A stretch of 9,942 nucleotides of DNA from an uncultured Clostridia bacterium (GTDB taxonomy: Bacteria; Bacillota; Clostridia; Peptostreptococcales; Acidaminobacteraceae). The stretch spans positions 1 through 9,942 of the forward strand of contig CALFKA010000026.1 in assembly GCA_937880545.1 (NCBI GenBank). The letters run 5' to 3'. Shown here one piece after another: positions 1 to 5,853 of this stretch (the first letter of the stretch is position 1; each line of letters starts with the position of its first letter). A program made the position numbers and the translations under genes. A model generated the notes under the pieces. The model was not told the origin of the DNA and searched no databases. It saw only the letters and a program-made list of their open reading frames with translations.

Positions 1-76
1 CCTGTGCCTTGTGGAAGGGAAGATGGGACTCCATCTTTGAATCCAGGTGGATGTCTGAGCAGTGGATAATCTTCAT
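1..76 (-). CDS. SbcD/Mre11-family DNA repair exonuclease, N-terminal fragment (runs off left edge)
   Basis: The first 25 codons of a minus-strand gene, starting at the ATG at 76-74. The protein begins MKIIHCSDIHLDSKMES, the characteristic N-terminus of metallophosphoesterase exonucleases of the SbcD/YhaO/Mre11 type. D8 and H10 form the first metal-binding motif (D-x-H). The family acts in the cytoplasm as a Mn-dependent nuclease on double-strand breaks and hairpins, usually with an SbcC/Rad50-like ATPase encoded next door, which here would lie beyond position 1. An AAAGGCAGG purine-rich stretch just upstream of the ATG serves as a ribosome binding site. A good promoter lies at 113-141. Only the N-terminus is visible, so SbcD cannot be separated from the YhaO branch. 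Confidence 0.8.
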   Translation of the reverse strand, partial: MKIIHCSDIHLDSKMESHLPFHKAQ

Positions 77-112
77 GGCCTGCCTTTCAGATGATGTAAA
101 CGAACTATTACT

Positions 113-141
113 ATTTTATAGCAGATAGACGATATCCTCAA
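113..141 (-). promoter_or_regulatory. Putative sigma-A promoter of the sbcD-like gene
   Basis: On the minus strand, TTGAGG (141-136) is followed after exactly 17 nt by TAAAAT (118-113), about 37 nt upstream of the start codon. The match to the -35/-10 consensus and the ideal spacing support it. No experimental evidence is visible. Confidence 0.5.
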
Positions 142-174
142 GGAAACGGAAATTTGTCATTTTCTTTTATGTTC

Positions 175-203
175 TTGATAGATGGAGGTTCTTCCGTTAG
201 CAT
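175..203 (+). promoter_or_regulatory. Putative sigma-A promoter of the acetamidase gene
   Basis: TTGATA (175-180, five of six consensus bases) and TAGCAT (198-203, four of six) are separated by 17 nt. Transcription would begin near 210, about 67 nt before the start codon. A competing -10-like TATACT lies at 210-215 but has no convincing -35. The assignment is tentative. Confidence 0.4.
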
Positions 204-231
204 GGAATATATACTGATATGTACTTCACTT

Positions 232-243
232 TTCTGATCAGAA
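232..243 (+). promoter_or_regulatory. Perfect 12-bp palindrome TTCTGATCAGAA, possible operator
   Basis: TTCTGATCAGAA is a perfect inverted repeat between the putative promoter and the AGGAGGGA ribosome binding site (266-273) of the acetamidase gene. Its place just downstream of the expected transcription start suits a repressor operator, but a short palindrome can arise by chance. No regulator gene lies next to it. Confidence 0.3.
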
Positions 244-276
244 CACTTCTACATACATACAAGCTAGGAGGGACCC

Positions 277-1176
277 ATGAAAACCATTTCCAAAGACAAG
301 CTCGTCTACGCATTCGATAAAGAAAATCCACCGGTCGACACCATTCATTCGGGTGATACTGTGCGCTTTGAGACCTGTGACTGCTTTACCGATACCGTAC
401 TCTCAGAAAATGACCTGATGATGGATCTTGACTTCACAAAAATTAATCCGGCAACCGGTCCTATATTTATTGAAGGCGCCGAGCCCGGCGATGTGCTTCA
501 GGTGGAGATACTGAAAATCGAAGTCCATCCACGTGGAGTCATGGCTGTCGCTGAAGGGGAAGGATTGTTGGGAGAATACGTTCCCTTTGCACAGACAAAG
601 ATCTTTCCGCTAAGTGGCGATACCATCGAGATGTTTGGTCTCACCCTCCCACTCACCAAGATGATTGGCGTCATCGGTACCGCTCCTGCCGGAGAACCCA
701 TCTCCAACGGTACACCGGGTGAACACGGCGGAAACATGGACTGTACGATCATCAAAGAAGGTTCCGTCCTTTTCCTGCCGGTTCATGTTGCAGGTGGTCT
801 CCTTGCCCTCGGCGACCTGCACGCAGTGATGGCTGATGGTGAGATCAGTGTCACCGGAGCCGAGTCTTCCGGAGAGGTGGAACTCAGGGTCACCGTACTC
901 AAAGACAGTCCGCTGCCCACACCTTCTGTACTGACAGATAAAATTTATGCCACCTTATCCTCTGCGAAGACCATGGAGGATGCCTCTAAGGAAGCCTCCA
1001 AGAAAATGATTGACTTCCTCATCTCTGAAGCCGGCTTGAGTTTCAATGAAGCCTACATGCTACTCTCCGCAACCGGCAAACTCTCGGTCTGCCAGGTGGT
1101 AGACCCTCTCATGACCATGCGTATGGAAGTCAGTAGAGACCATCTCGACAAACTCATAGGAAGAGAGTGGAAGTAA
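277..1176 (+). CDS. Acetamidase/formamidase family protein (FmdA/AmdA)
   Basis: A 299-residue hydrolase of the FmdA_AmdA family, cytosolic metal-dependent amidases that release ammonia from short amides such as formamide or acetamide. Family landmarks are present in order: NPATGPIFIEGAEPGD near residues 57-72, MIGVIGTAP at 129-137, PGEHGGNMDC at 147-156 and the LPVHVAGGLLALGDLHAVMADGE block at 167-189. Length fits the shorter bacterial members of about 300 residues. There is no signal peptide or membrane segment. The start is supported by AGGAGG at 266-271, five nt before the ATG. The gene stands alone, divergent from the sbcD-like gene and convergent with the peptide operon, and no amide transporter is adjacent. 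Its third codon positions look richer in G and C than those of the operon on the right. The family assignment is firm; the true substrate is unknown. Confidence 0.92.
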   Translation: MKTISKDKLVYAFDKENPPVDTIHSGDTVRFETCDCFTDTVLSENDLMMDLDFTKINPATGPIFIEGAEPGDVLQVEILKIEVHPRGVMAVAEGEGLLGEYVPFAQTKIFPLSGDTIEMFGLTLPLTKMIGVIGTAPAGEPISNGTPGEHGGNMDCTIIKEGSVLFLPVHVAGGLLALGDLHAVMADGEISVTGAESSGEVELRVTVLKDSPLPTPSVLTDKIYATLSSAKTMEDASKEASKKMIDFLISEAGLSFNEAYMLLSATGKLSVCQVVDPLMTMRMEVSRDHLDKLIGREWK

Positions 1177-1202
1177 GTACTAAACATATGCTTAAAATCA
1201 GC

Positions 1203-1222
1203 ACCACCCTTAAAAGGATGGT
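1203..1222 (+). repeat. Imperfect inverted repeat after the acetamidase gene
   Basis: ACCACCCTT (1203-1211) and AAGGATGGT (1214-1222) form a 9-bp stem with one mismatch and a two-base loop, 26 nt after the acetamidase stop codon. No T-run follows, so it is not a terminator on its own. It is the first of three successive hairpins. Confidence 0.4.
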
Positions 1223-1229
1223 TTCAGGT

Positions 1230-1248
1230 AGGCCTATAAGGCCTTTTT
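1230..1248 (+). terminator. Short hairpin with T-tract, candidate terminator
   Basis: AGGCCT (1230-1235) and AGGCCT (1239-1244) pair around a three-base loop, and the run of Ts (1244-1248) that closes the stem continues beyond it. It lies 53 nt after the acetamidase stop codon. The stem is short, so it may only assist the stronger hairpin that follows. It could also belong to the right end of the IS200-type element. Confidence 0.4.
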
Positions 1249-1252
1249 ACCG

Positions 1253-1286
1253 GCCAGCATCTCAAGATGCTGGCTTTGTTCTTTTG
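1253..1286 (+). terminator. Rho-independent terminator for the acetamidase transcript
   Basis: GCCAGCATCT (1253-1262) pairs perfectly with AGATGCTGGC (1265-1274), giving nine or ten base pairs around a very small loop. On the plus strand it is followed by the T-rich TTTGTTCTTTTG (1275-1286). This is the strongest hairpin downstream of the acetamidase gene. It overlaps the extended reading frame of the degraded transposase, so an origin as the right-end hairpin of the IS200-type element is an alternative. Confidence 0.6.
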
Positions 1287-1289
1287 CTT

Positions 1290-1755
1290 ATCCCTAAAGG
1301 GGTGCTCTTTCACAATAAGCTTATCAAGTACTATGTCATGCTTCTCTTGCTCTTGGATATATTATTGTATGGTCGCTTCATTAAGACCTACTGTACTCAC
1401 ATCATATCCAATCGCCCAAACGCGGCGGTTTCCAAACTTATATTTGAGATTTGCATGCTTATCGAAAATCACGAGTGCACTCTTTCCCTTAAGATATCCC
1501 ATAAAACTCGATACTCTTATCTTAGGCGGAATGCTCTCCAACATATGAACATGGTCGCTCATCATATGGTCTTCGATTAACTCCACTCCTTTATATCCGC
1601 AGAACCGCCTGAGTATCTCTCCTATCGATTGACGATATTGATTGTAGATGATCTTACGCCCATACTTTGGGGTGAACACAATATGATACTTGCACATCCA
1701 TTTCGTATGACCTAGGGGTCAGGCTCTGACTCAAACTATTGTGTTGGTTAGACAT
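1290..1755 (-). pseudogene. tnpA: IS200/IS605-type Y1 transposase TnpA, inactivated
   Basis: The original start is the ATG at 1755-1753, preceded by GAAAGGAAAGG, giving MSNQHNSLS. The reading then jumps frame and resumes as HTKWMCKYHIVFTPKYGRK, the family's N-terminal signature. Joining the halves requires removal of 19 nt (1710-1728). The HUH motif survives as HVH in MMSDHVHMLESIPPK, followed by the conserved FMGYLKGKSALVIFDKHANLKYKFGN region. The frame then ends NEATIQ-stop (TAA at 1364-1362). The codons immediately after the stop read YIQEQEKHDI, where Y is the expected nucleophile and YIQEQ matches the conserved Y-x3-Q helix. The tail VKEHPFRD also lacks about two residues of the usual VKEYEDPF. 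The frame runs on to a TGA at 1226-1224, but recognisable homology fades near 1290. The uninterrupted product, 111 residues from the Met at 1697, would lack the catalytic tyrosine. Transposition activity is not expected. Confidence 0.88.
1708..1730 (-). repeat. 19-nt insertion in tnpA bounded by GTCA repeats, forming a small hairpin
   Basis: Read on the minus strand, GTCA at 1730-1727 is repeated at 1711-1708, with 15 nt between. Deleting one repeat plus the 15 nt restores the normal family reading SLSHTKW. The inserted segment forms a small palindrome with its flank: GTCAG (1718-1722) and CTGAC (1726-1730) around a three-base loop on the plus strand. The arrangement resembles a 4-bp target duplication around a tiny insert, or a slippage or repair scar. 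Confidence 0.5.
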
Positions 1756-1833
1756 CGAATACCTTTCCTTTCTGCATAGCGGGTAGCTTTATGTTTCACA
1801 CGTTGGCGCACCCAACGGACTAAAGTCTTTAAC

Positions 1834-1865
1834 AAAAAAGGCTACACCGGAGGACAGGTGTAGCC
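1834..1865 (-). terminator. Rho-independent terminator of the peptide operon
   Basis: On the minus strand GGCTACACC (1865-1857) and GGTGTAGCC (1848-1840) form a perfect 9-bp stem around an 8-nt loop, followed immediately by six Ts (1839-1834) and then GTT. It starts 17 nt after the stop codon of the amidohydrolase, the last gene of the operon. The other strand has no T-tract, so it acts in one direction. Confidence 0.85.
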
Positions 1866-1882
1866 CTTGCAAAACAAGATAG

Positions 1883-3007
1883 TTAAATAACTTGTTTGCC
1901 ACGAATAAATAAGTGTCTGACACTCGAATAGATGTCGAGTGGATGCTTATCCCATAAAGCAAAATCGGCTTCTTTACCCACTTCGATACTTCCCAGATTC
2001 TTATCAATTCCCAAAATCTGAGCTGGATTTCGTGTCACCATCTGCAATGCATCTTTCTCCTCAACGCCCGATTTATGCGCCATGATAGCCCAGAGAATCA
2101 ATGAAGATTGTGGGTGAACCGGGTGATCCGTCATGATCGCAACTTTAACTCCATTCCGATGTAAAGATCCGGGTGTGTCGAAGGTCATATTCTTGAGTTC
2201 GACTTTACTCTGAACACCAAAGGAAGGGCCTACAATCGCAGGAAAACCACTGTTCATAATCGCTTCCGGGATCAGATGTCCTTCGGTGCAATGATCCAGT
2301 GTAATTCGTAGATCAAATTCTCTGGCAATACGAATAGCCGTAGCAATATCATCTGCTCTGTGAACATGGAACTTCATGGGAACTTTTTTTTCTAGTACAG
2401 GGATCAATGATTCAAGCTTTTCATCAAAGGGAGGCAGTTGTGTAGGGTTTTCTGCATGAGTTTTGCGTTTGTAATAGTCACGGGCCTTCATAAGCGCTGT
2501 TCTCAAGATTGCTGCAATGGCCATTCTTGTGATCGGAGGCTTTCCGTTCGCACCAAAATAGCGCTTTGGATTCTCGCCTAAAGCAACTTTCATAGCACAA
2601 TAAGGATTGACCACCATCTCATCTAAGGTCAGTCCCCATGTTTTTATAATAGCGACTTGCCCTCCAAGAACATTTGTACTTCCGGGGCCGGTAGCTACAG
2701 TAGTGACACCTCCCTGACGAGCTTTTTCGAAAGCCTTGTCCATTGGATTGATGGCATCGATTGCACGTAAATGAGGTGTCCACGGATCACTGCTTTCATT
2801 GCCATCTGCCCCTTCTGTCCCTACTGCTTCCTCCCACATGCCTATATGACTGTGTGCATCAATAAGCCCGGGTAACATATAGAGTCCTGAGGCATTCACG
2901 ATACCTTCGCCGGAGTGTTCGCAAAATACCCCATCTTGAAAATATACTTCTTTTTTAACAAATTCTCCGGCTTGGTGATCCCAGACTCTTGCTCCTTTAA
3001 TGACCAT
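1883..3007 (-). CDS. Imidazolonepropionase-like amidohydrolase (COG1228 type), probable peptidase or deacylase
   Basis: A 374-residue metal-dependent amidohydrolase without a signal peptide. Visible metal-site residues, numbered from the chosen start, are H52 and H54 in DAHSHIG, K140 in CAMKVALGENP as a candidate carboxylated lysine, H214 and H216 in FHVHRADD, H239 and H244 in DHCTEGH, and D294 in MTDHP. The C-terminus shows the closing strand pattern GSIEVGKEADFALWD. Relatives include imidazolonepropionase and cytosolic enzymes that cut acyl-amino acids or dipeptides. With no histidine-degradation genes nearby, the peptide operon context favours the latter. The ATG at 3007 is preferred over the in-frame TTG at 3025 because GAGG lies six nt before it. 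The gene overlaps the upstream dipeptidase gene by 11 nt and is last in the operon. The superfamily is firm; the substrate is inferred. Confidence 0.85.
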   Translation of the reverse strand: MVIKGARVWDHQAGEFVKKEVYFQDGVFCEHSGEGIVNASGLYMLPGLIDAHSHIGMWEEAVGTEGADGNESSDPWTPHLRAIDAINPMDKAFEKARQGGVTTVATGPGSTNVLGGQVAIIKTWGLTLDEMVVNPYCAMKVALGENPKRYFGANGKPPITRMAIAAILRTALMKARDYYKRKTHAENPTQLPPFDEKLESLIPVLEKKVPMKFHVHRADDIATAIRIAREFDLRITLDHCTEGHLIPEAIMNSGFPAIVGPSFGVQSKVELKNMTFDTPGSLHRNGVKVAIMTDHPVHPQSSLILWAIMAHKSGVEEKDALQMVTRNPAQILGIDKNLGSIEVGKEADFALWDKHPLDIYSSVRHLFIRGKQVI

Positions 3008-4013
3008 TCTTTTCCTCGTTTTCAAAGTGCGCCTGTAAGAAACGCATCAGGTTTTTTGACATGAACTTTTGTATGCATTCTTCGCTCACTCCTGCATTTT
3101 TCAATTCATGATGAAGCATATCTAGTTCCTCATAACCTGCCAAACAGTCAAAAGGCTTTCGGGGAAGGAGCTTGAGCTGCTGAGCAGGGATATAGGGGAG
3201 GATCATGTCATTGAAATCAAGTCCAAGCCCTACTTGATTCTCACCGCCCAACTCCAGAATGTGAATCACATGGCGAGCGACACCTCGGATATCTTCACTG
3301 AGAGAGCGTCCATCACTGACGGTAAAATTCATCCCATTGATGCCGAGAAATCCACCCCTTGAAATCATCGCGCGGACTTGCTGATCTGAAAGATTCCTGG
3401 GAGTATCACAGAGTGACCTGCAGTTGGCGTGTGAGACCATAACACTTCCAGGAAAAGCATCGAGTGCTTCAAAGAACCCTTTTTCATTCATATGAGCAAG
3501 ATCCAGATACATTCCCAGTTTCTGCATTTTATCGAATAGCACCCGAGAAAAAGGACGCAGGCCACATGGAGAAAAACGGTCATCTTCAATAAAATCACTG
3601 CCATCTGCTGCTGCATTTCTTCTAGCCCAGCACACACCGACCCCTCTTACTCCGAGTGCGTAAAAAACGCTGAGCAAAGAGATATCCTCCCCAAGTGGCT
3701 CAATTCCTTCGAAAGAAAGCATAATAGCAATCTTTTTCTGCGAATGAATCCTTTGGATGTCTGTGAAATTATAAGCCAGAACAAAGTGTTTACTTTCTTG
3801 GATGTCGTCCAAGAGAGCCTGTAGTTGCAGGAGTGCTTTTCTCAGTCCGGACTCGGGCAAAAATTGATTTTCAATAAAAAGAGAGGAAATGATGAGGCGG
3901 ACTCTACTACGCTTCACGGAAGGGTAGTAATCTTCCTCTAGGACATTCGTTCTTCCCCAGGAACGCTTCATGGCAACGTCCATTGCTAGGTCAAGGTGGG
4001 CGTCGGCTCTCAT
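2997..4013 (-). CDS. Membrane dipeptidase family protein (peptidase M19)
   Basis: A 338-residue zinc-dependent dipeptidase of family M19, related to renal dipeptidase. All expected metal ligands are visible: H6 and D8 in DAHLD, bridging E102 in SFEGIEPLG, H174 in LDLAHMNEKG and H195 in VSHANCRS. The S-H-x3-R...R-N signature (194-207) is also intact. Despite the family name there is no signal peptide or membrane segment, so it should act in the cytoplasm on imported peptides. Bacterial members hydrolyse dipeptides, including some with a D-residue at the C-terminal position. The ATG at 4013 overlaps the regulator's stop as ATGA, and GGGGGAG lies eight nt upstream. The 3' end overlaps the amidohydrolase. 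The family is firm; whether the natural peptide is L-L or L-D is unknown. Confidence 0.92.
   Translation of the reverse strand: MRADAHLDLAMDVAMKRSWGRTNVLEEDYYPSVKRSRVRLIISSLFIENQFLPESGLRKALLQLQALLDDIQESKHFVLAYNFTDIQRIHSQKKIAIMLSFEGIEPLGEDISLLSVFYALGVRGVGVCWARRNAAADGSDFIEDDRFSPCGLRPFSRVLFDKMQKLGMYLDLAHMNEKGFFEALDAFPGSVMVSHANCRSLCDTPRNLSDQQVRAMISRGGFLGINGMNFTVSDGRSLSEDIRGVARHVIHILELGGENQVGLGLDFNDMILPYIPAQQLKLLPRKPFDCLAGYEELDMLHHELKNAGVSEECIQKFMSKNLMRFLQAHFENEEKNGH
3008..3017 (-). promoter_or_regulatory. Ribosome binding site that decides the amidohydrolase start
   Basis: GAGGAAAAGA on the minus strand puts GAGG (3017-3014) six nt before the ATG at 3007-3005. The upstream TTG at 3025 has no comparable site. 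It lies inside the end of the dipeptidase gene, so the two genes are likely translationally coupled. Confidence 0.7.
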
Positions 4014-4852
4014 AATAAATACTCCCCCGAATTCTTTCTTCTCTCATCTCGTTCGGTCAGTAAGGGTATTACCTCATCTTTAGTTTTATCGATGACCTCG
4101 CTGAACAGGAGATTAATAAAAAACATTGTACTGAGCAGGGAATTCAACAAATAGTCTGTTTTTGATGGCGCAAAAAAAGAGAAATCAGAGAACGCAACAT
4201 GAGGACAAGTGGGATAATCAGTTACTAATATGATCTTCCCTTTCTTTTCCTGACAGTCCTGACATAGATCCCGCATCCTGCGTGAATAGGGATACTGGTC
4301 AAAGAGTATCAAAACCTTTCCTTCTGCATGAGAAAGAAAACAGTCATCCACATCTTTAAATGAAGAGGGAGAGAAGCCAACAGGCAAGCCAATGCTCTGG
4401 AGCCTGTATGCGATGGTCTGTGCACTGAGAGCGTTTTCTCTGAGGCCGACGCAGAAGATATCCGTTGCAGTACAAATTGCTTCGACCGCAAGCTCGAATT
4501 CACGCAAATTCATTTGGCTGAGTACACCTTTGAGCGATTCCCGCTCCAACCGATACATACTTTGAGAGGAATGACTATACTGAGAATCTCGAAGACTTTG
4601 AAGCCGATCCCCAGCTGAGGAATGCAAAATCTCTTCAAGCTGAAGTTGCTTTTTAAAAGCGGCATAGCCGCTAAATCCGATAAACTTTGCAAAGCGCATC
4701 AGCGAAGTCGTTGAAATGCTTAGTTTTTTCGCAACATCCGCAATTGGTTGTAACGAAAAGAGTGTGCGGTTGTTGAGAATATACATGTAAATTTTTTTAT
4801 CTGTTTCTGTCATCTGAGGGTGATGTTTATGCATCTTTTCAATCACTGTCAT
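4010..4852 (-). CDS. RpiR/MurR-family transcriptional regulator (HTH plus SIS-like domain)
   Basis: A 280-residue regulator. Residues 1-75 form the RpiR-type helix-turn-helix domain, with MTETDKKIYMYILNN leading into IADVAKKLSISTTSLMRFAKFIGFSGYAAFK. Residues about 115-255 have the layout of a SIS domain: a strand at DIFCVGLRENALSAQ, another at KVLILFDQYPYS, and KIILVTDYP. SIS domains in this family normally bind phosphosugars. Here the serine-rich binding loops are replaced (GLREN and LFDQYPYS), so a different effector is likely. The gene lies between the transporter ATPases and the hydrolases, overlapping both neighbours by 4 nt (ATGA). GAGG lies seven nt before the start. It probably regulates its own operon in response to a peptide or peptide product; whether it activates or represses cannot be read from the sequence. 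Confidence 0.88.
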   Translation of the reverse strand: MTVIEKMHKHHPQMTETDKKIYMYILNNRTLFSLQPIADVAKKLSISTTSLMRFAKFIGFSGYAAFKKQLQLEEILHSSAGDRLQSLRDSQYSHSSQSMYRLERESLKGVLSQMNLREFELAVEAICTATDIFCVGLRENALSAQTIAYRLQSIGLPVGFSPSSFKDVDDCFLSHAEGKVLILFDQYPYSRRMRDLCQDCQEKKGKIILVTDYPTCPHVAFSDFSFFAPSKTDYLLNSLLSTMFFINLLFSEVIDKTKDEVIPLLTERDERRKNSGEYLL

Positions 4853-5850
4853 GAAACAACCTCATTGAAAGTGTGGTATTTGTGACAGGCTACCCAGTGA
4901 CCTTCTCCTGCGATCTCTAATTCCTGCGTCTGTAGACAATTAGGCTCTATATAGGGACATCGAGTATGGAAGAGACATCCCTTTGGAGGGGAAGAAGGCG
5001 ACGGGATCTCCCCATGTATGGCAGCCCTAATTTTCGATTTCCCGGATTCAAAATCCGGCATGGATTTTAGCAACGCCTTTGTATAGGGATGAAGAGGGTG
5101 TGTAAAGAGACTTTTTGCTTGCGCTCTTTCCACAACTCTGCCCAGATACATCACATAGATTTCATCACAGAAGTGCCGGACAATCTGGAGATCATGGGAA
5201 ATGAATAGATAGGAGAGCGAAAACTCTTTTTTCAGTTCCAACATCAGATTGAGTATTTGACTCTGAATCGACACATCCAGTGCGGCGGTTGGTTCGTCAC
5301 AGACGATAAACTCTGGCTGCAGAGATAATGCCCTTGCAATGCCGATTCGTTGTCTTTGACCGCCCGAAAATTGATGAGGGTATTTCTGTAGCGATTCTTC
5401 GCTCAGTCCACAGTTATGAAGTAGTTGAGCGGCAATTTCTCTTCTTTGTGTTCTAGTATAGTGGAAGTGTTTTCGTATTCCTTCTGTGAGGATGGATTCC
5501 ACGGACATGCGAGGATCCAGACACGCATAAGGGTCTTGAAAGATCACCTGCATTTTTTTTCGGACGGCCATCAGTCTTTGTTGGGAAGCTTTATAGTTTT
5601 TTTCTATGTCAAAGAGTACTTCACCATCGAATTCAGCTCGCCCAGCTGTTGCTGGTTGCAGTGAGAGTAATGTTTTCCCTATGGTTGATTTTCCACAGCC
5701 AGATTCCCCAACCAGCCCTACCGTCTGTCCTCTCTGAATTTCAATGCTGACACCATCCACCGCTTTGACAACACCGCTTTTTTTAGAGAAAATTCCTTTT
5801 TGAATGGGATAATGCTTTTTCAGCTTTTCGATTCTCAGTATCGTATTCAT
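4849..5850 (-). CDS. Peptide ABC transporter ATP-binding protein, DppF/OppF type
   Basis: A 333-residue ATPase that with its partner powers the peptide importer on the cytoplasmic face. It has Walker A GESGCGKST (48-56), Q-loop Q105, signature FSGGQRQR (161-168), Walker B FIVCDEP (181-187, catalytic E186) and the H-loop histidine H219. The C-terminal oligopeptide-transporter extension starts near HPLHPYTKALL (251-261). It carries cysteines C292, C298, C305 and C322, the pattern that holds an iron-sulfur cluster in characterised DppD proteins. The start is placed by AAGGAA, which lies inside the end of the preceding ATPase gene; the gap between the two is 3 nt. All nucleotide-binding motifs are intact. 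Dpp-type and Opp-type cannot be separated with certainty. Confidence 0.94.
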   Translation of the reverse strand: MNTILRIEKLKKHYPIQKGIFSKKSGVVKAVDGVSIEIQRGQTVGLVGESGCGKSTIGKTLLSLQPATAGRAEFDGEVLFDIEKNYKASQQRLMAVRKKMQVIFQDPYACLDPRMSVESILTEGIRKHFHYTRTQRREIAAQLLHNCGLSEESLQKYPHQFSGGQRQRIGIARALSLQPEFIVCDEPTAALDVSIQSQILNLMLELKKEFSLSYLFISHDLQIVRHFCDEIYVMYLGRVVERAQAKSLFTHPLHPYTKALLKSMPDFESGKSKIRAAIHGEIPSPSSPPKGCLFHTRCPYIEPNCLQTQELEIAGEGHWVACHKYHTFNEVVS

Positions 5851-5853
5851 AAG

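Larger units (their letters stand above)
1231..1820 (-). mobile_element. Remnant of an IS200/IS605-family insertion sequence (boundaries approximate)
   Basis: A single-gene element carrying only a Y1 (HUH) transposase remnant, with no tnpB. It lies between the convergent acetamidase gene and peptide operon, interrupting neither. These elements have no terminal inverted repeats. They use subterminal hairpins, and candidates lie on both sides: at 1230-1244 and 1254-1273 on the right-end side, and at 1775-1793 (CATAGC / GCTTTATG with a TT bulge) and 1801-1817 (CGTTGG / CCAACG) on the left-end side. Exact ends cannot be fixed without a related intact copy. The transposase is broken, so the element is not autonomous. 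Confidence 0.6.

Noticed and set aside
3..128. Plus-strand open frame ending in TAG at 126-128 that could be the tail of an upstream gene
   Set aside because: The minus strand of the same DNA encodes a recognisable SbcD-type N-terminus with start, ribosome binding site and promoter; the plus-strand peptide resembles nothing known.
1167..1580. Plus-strand 137-codon frame after the acetamidase gene
   Set aside because: It runs antisense to the IS200 transposase remnant and through the hairpins, with no ribosome binding site or recognisable domain.
1231..1820. An active IS200 element or a domesticated REP-associated transposase
   Set aside because: There is a frameshifting insertion and a stop before the catalytic tyrosine; no REP-like repeat array is seen in the window.
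1883..3007. Assignment as HutI in a histidine degradation pathway
   Set aside because: No hut genes are present, and the gene is coupled to a peptide transporter and dipeptidase.
3008..3025. Upstream TTG start at 3025 for the amidohydrolase
   Set aside because: The ATG at 3007 has GAGG at ideal spacing, and protein similarity begins at VIKGARVWD.
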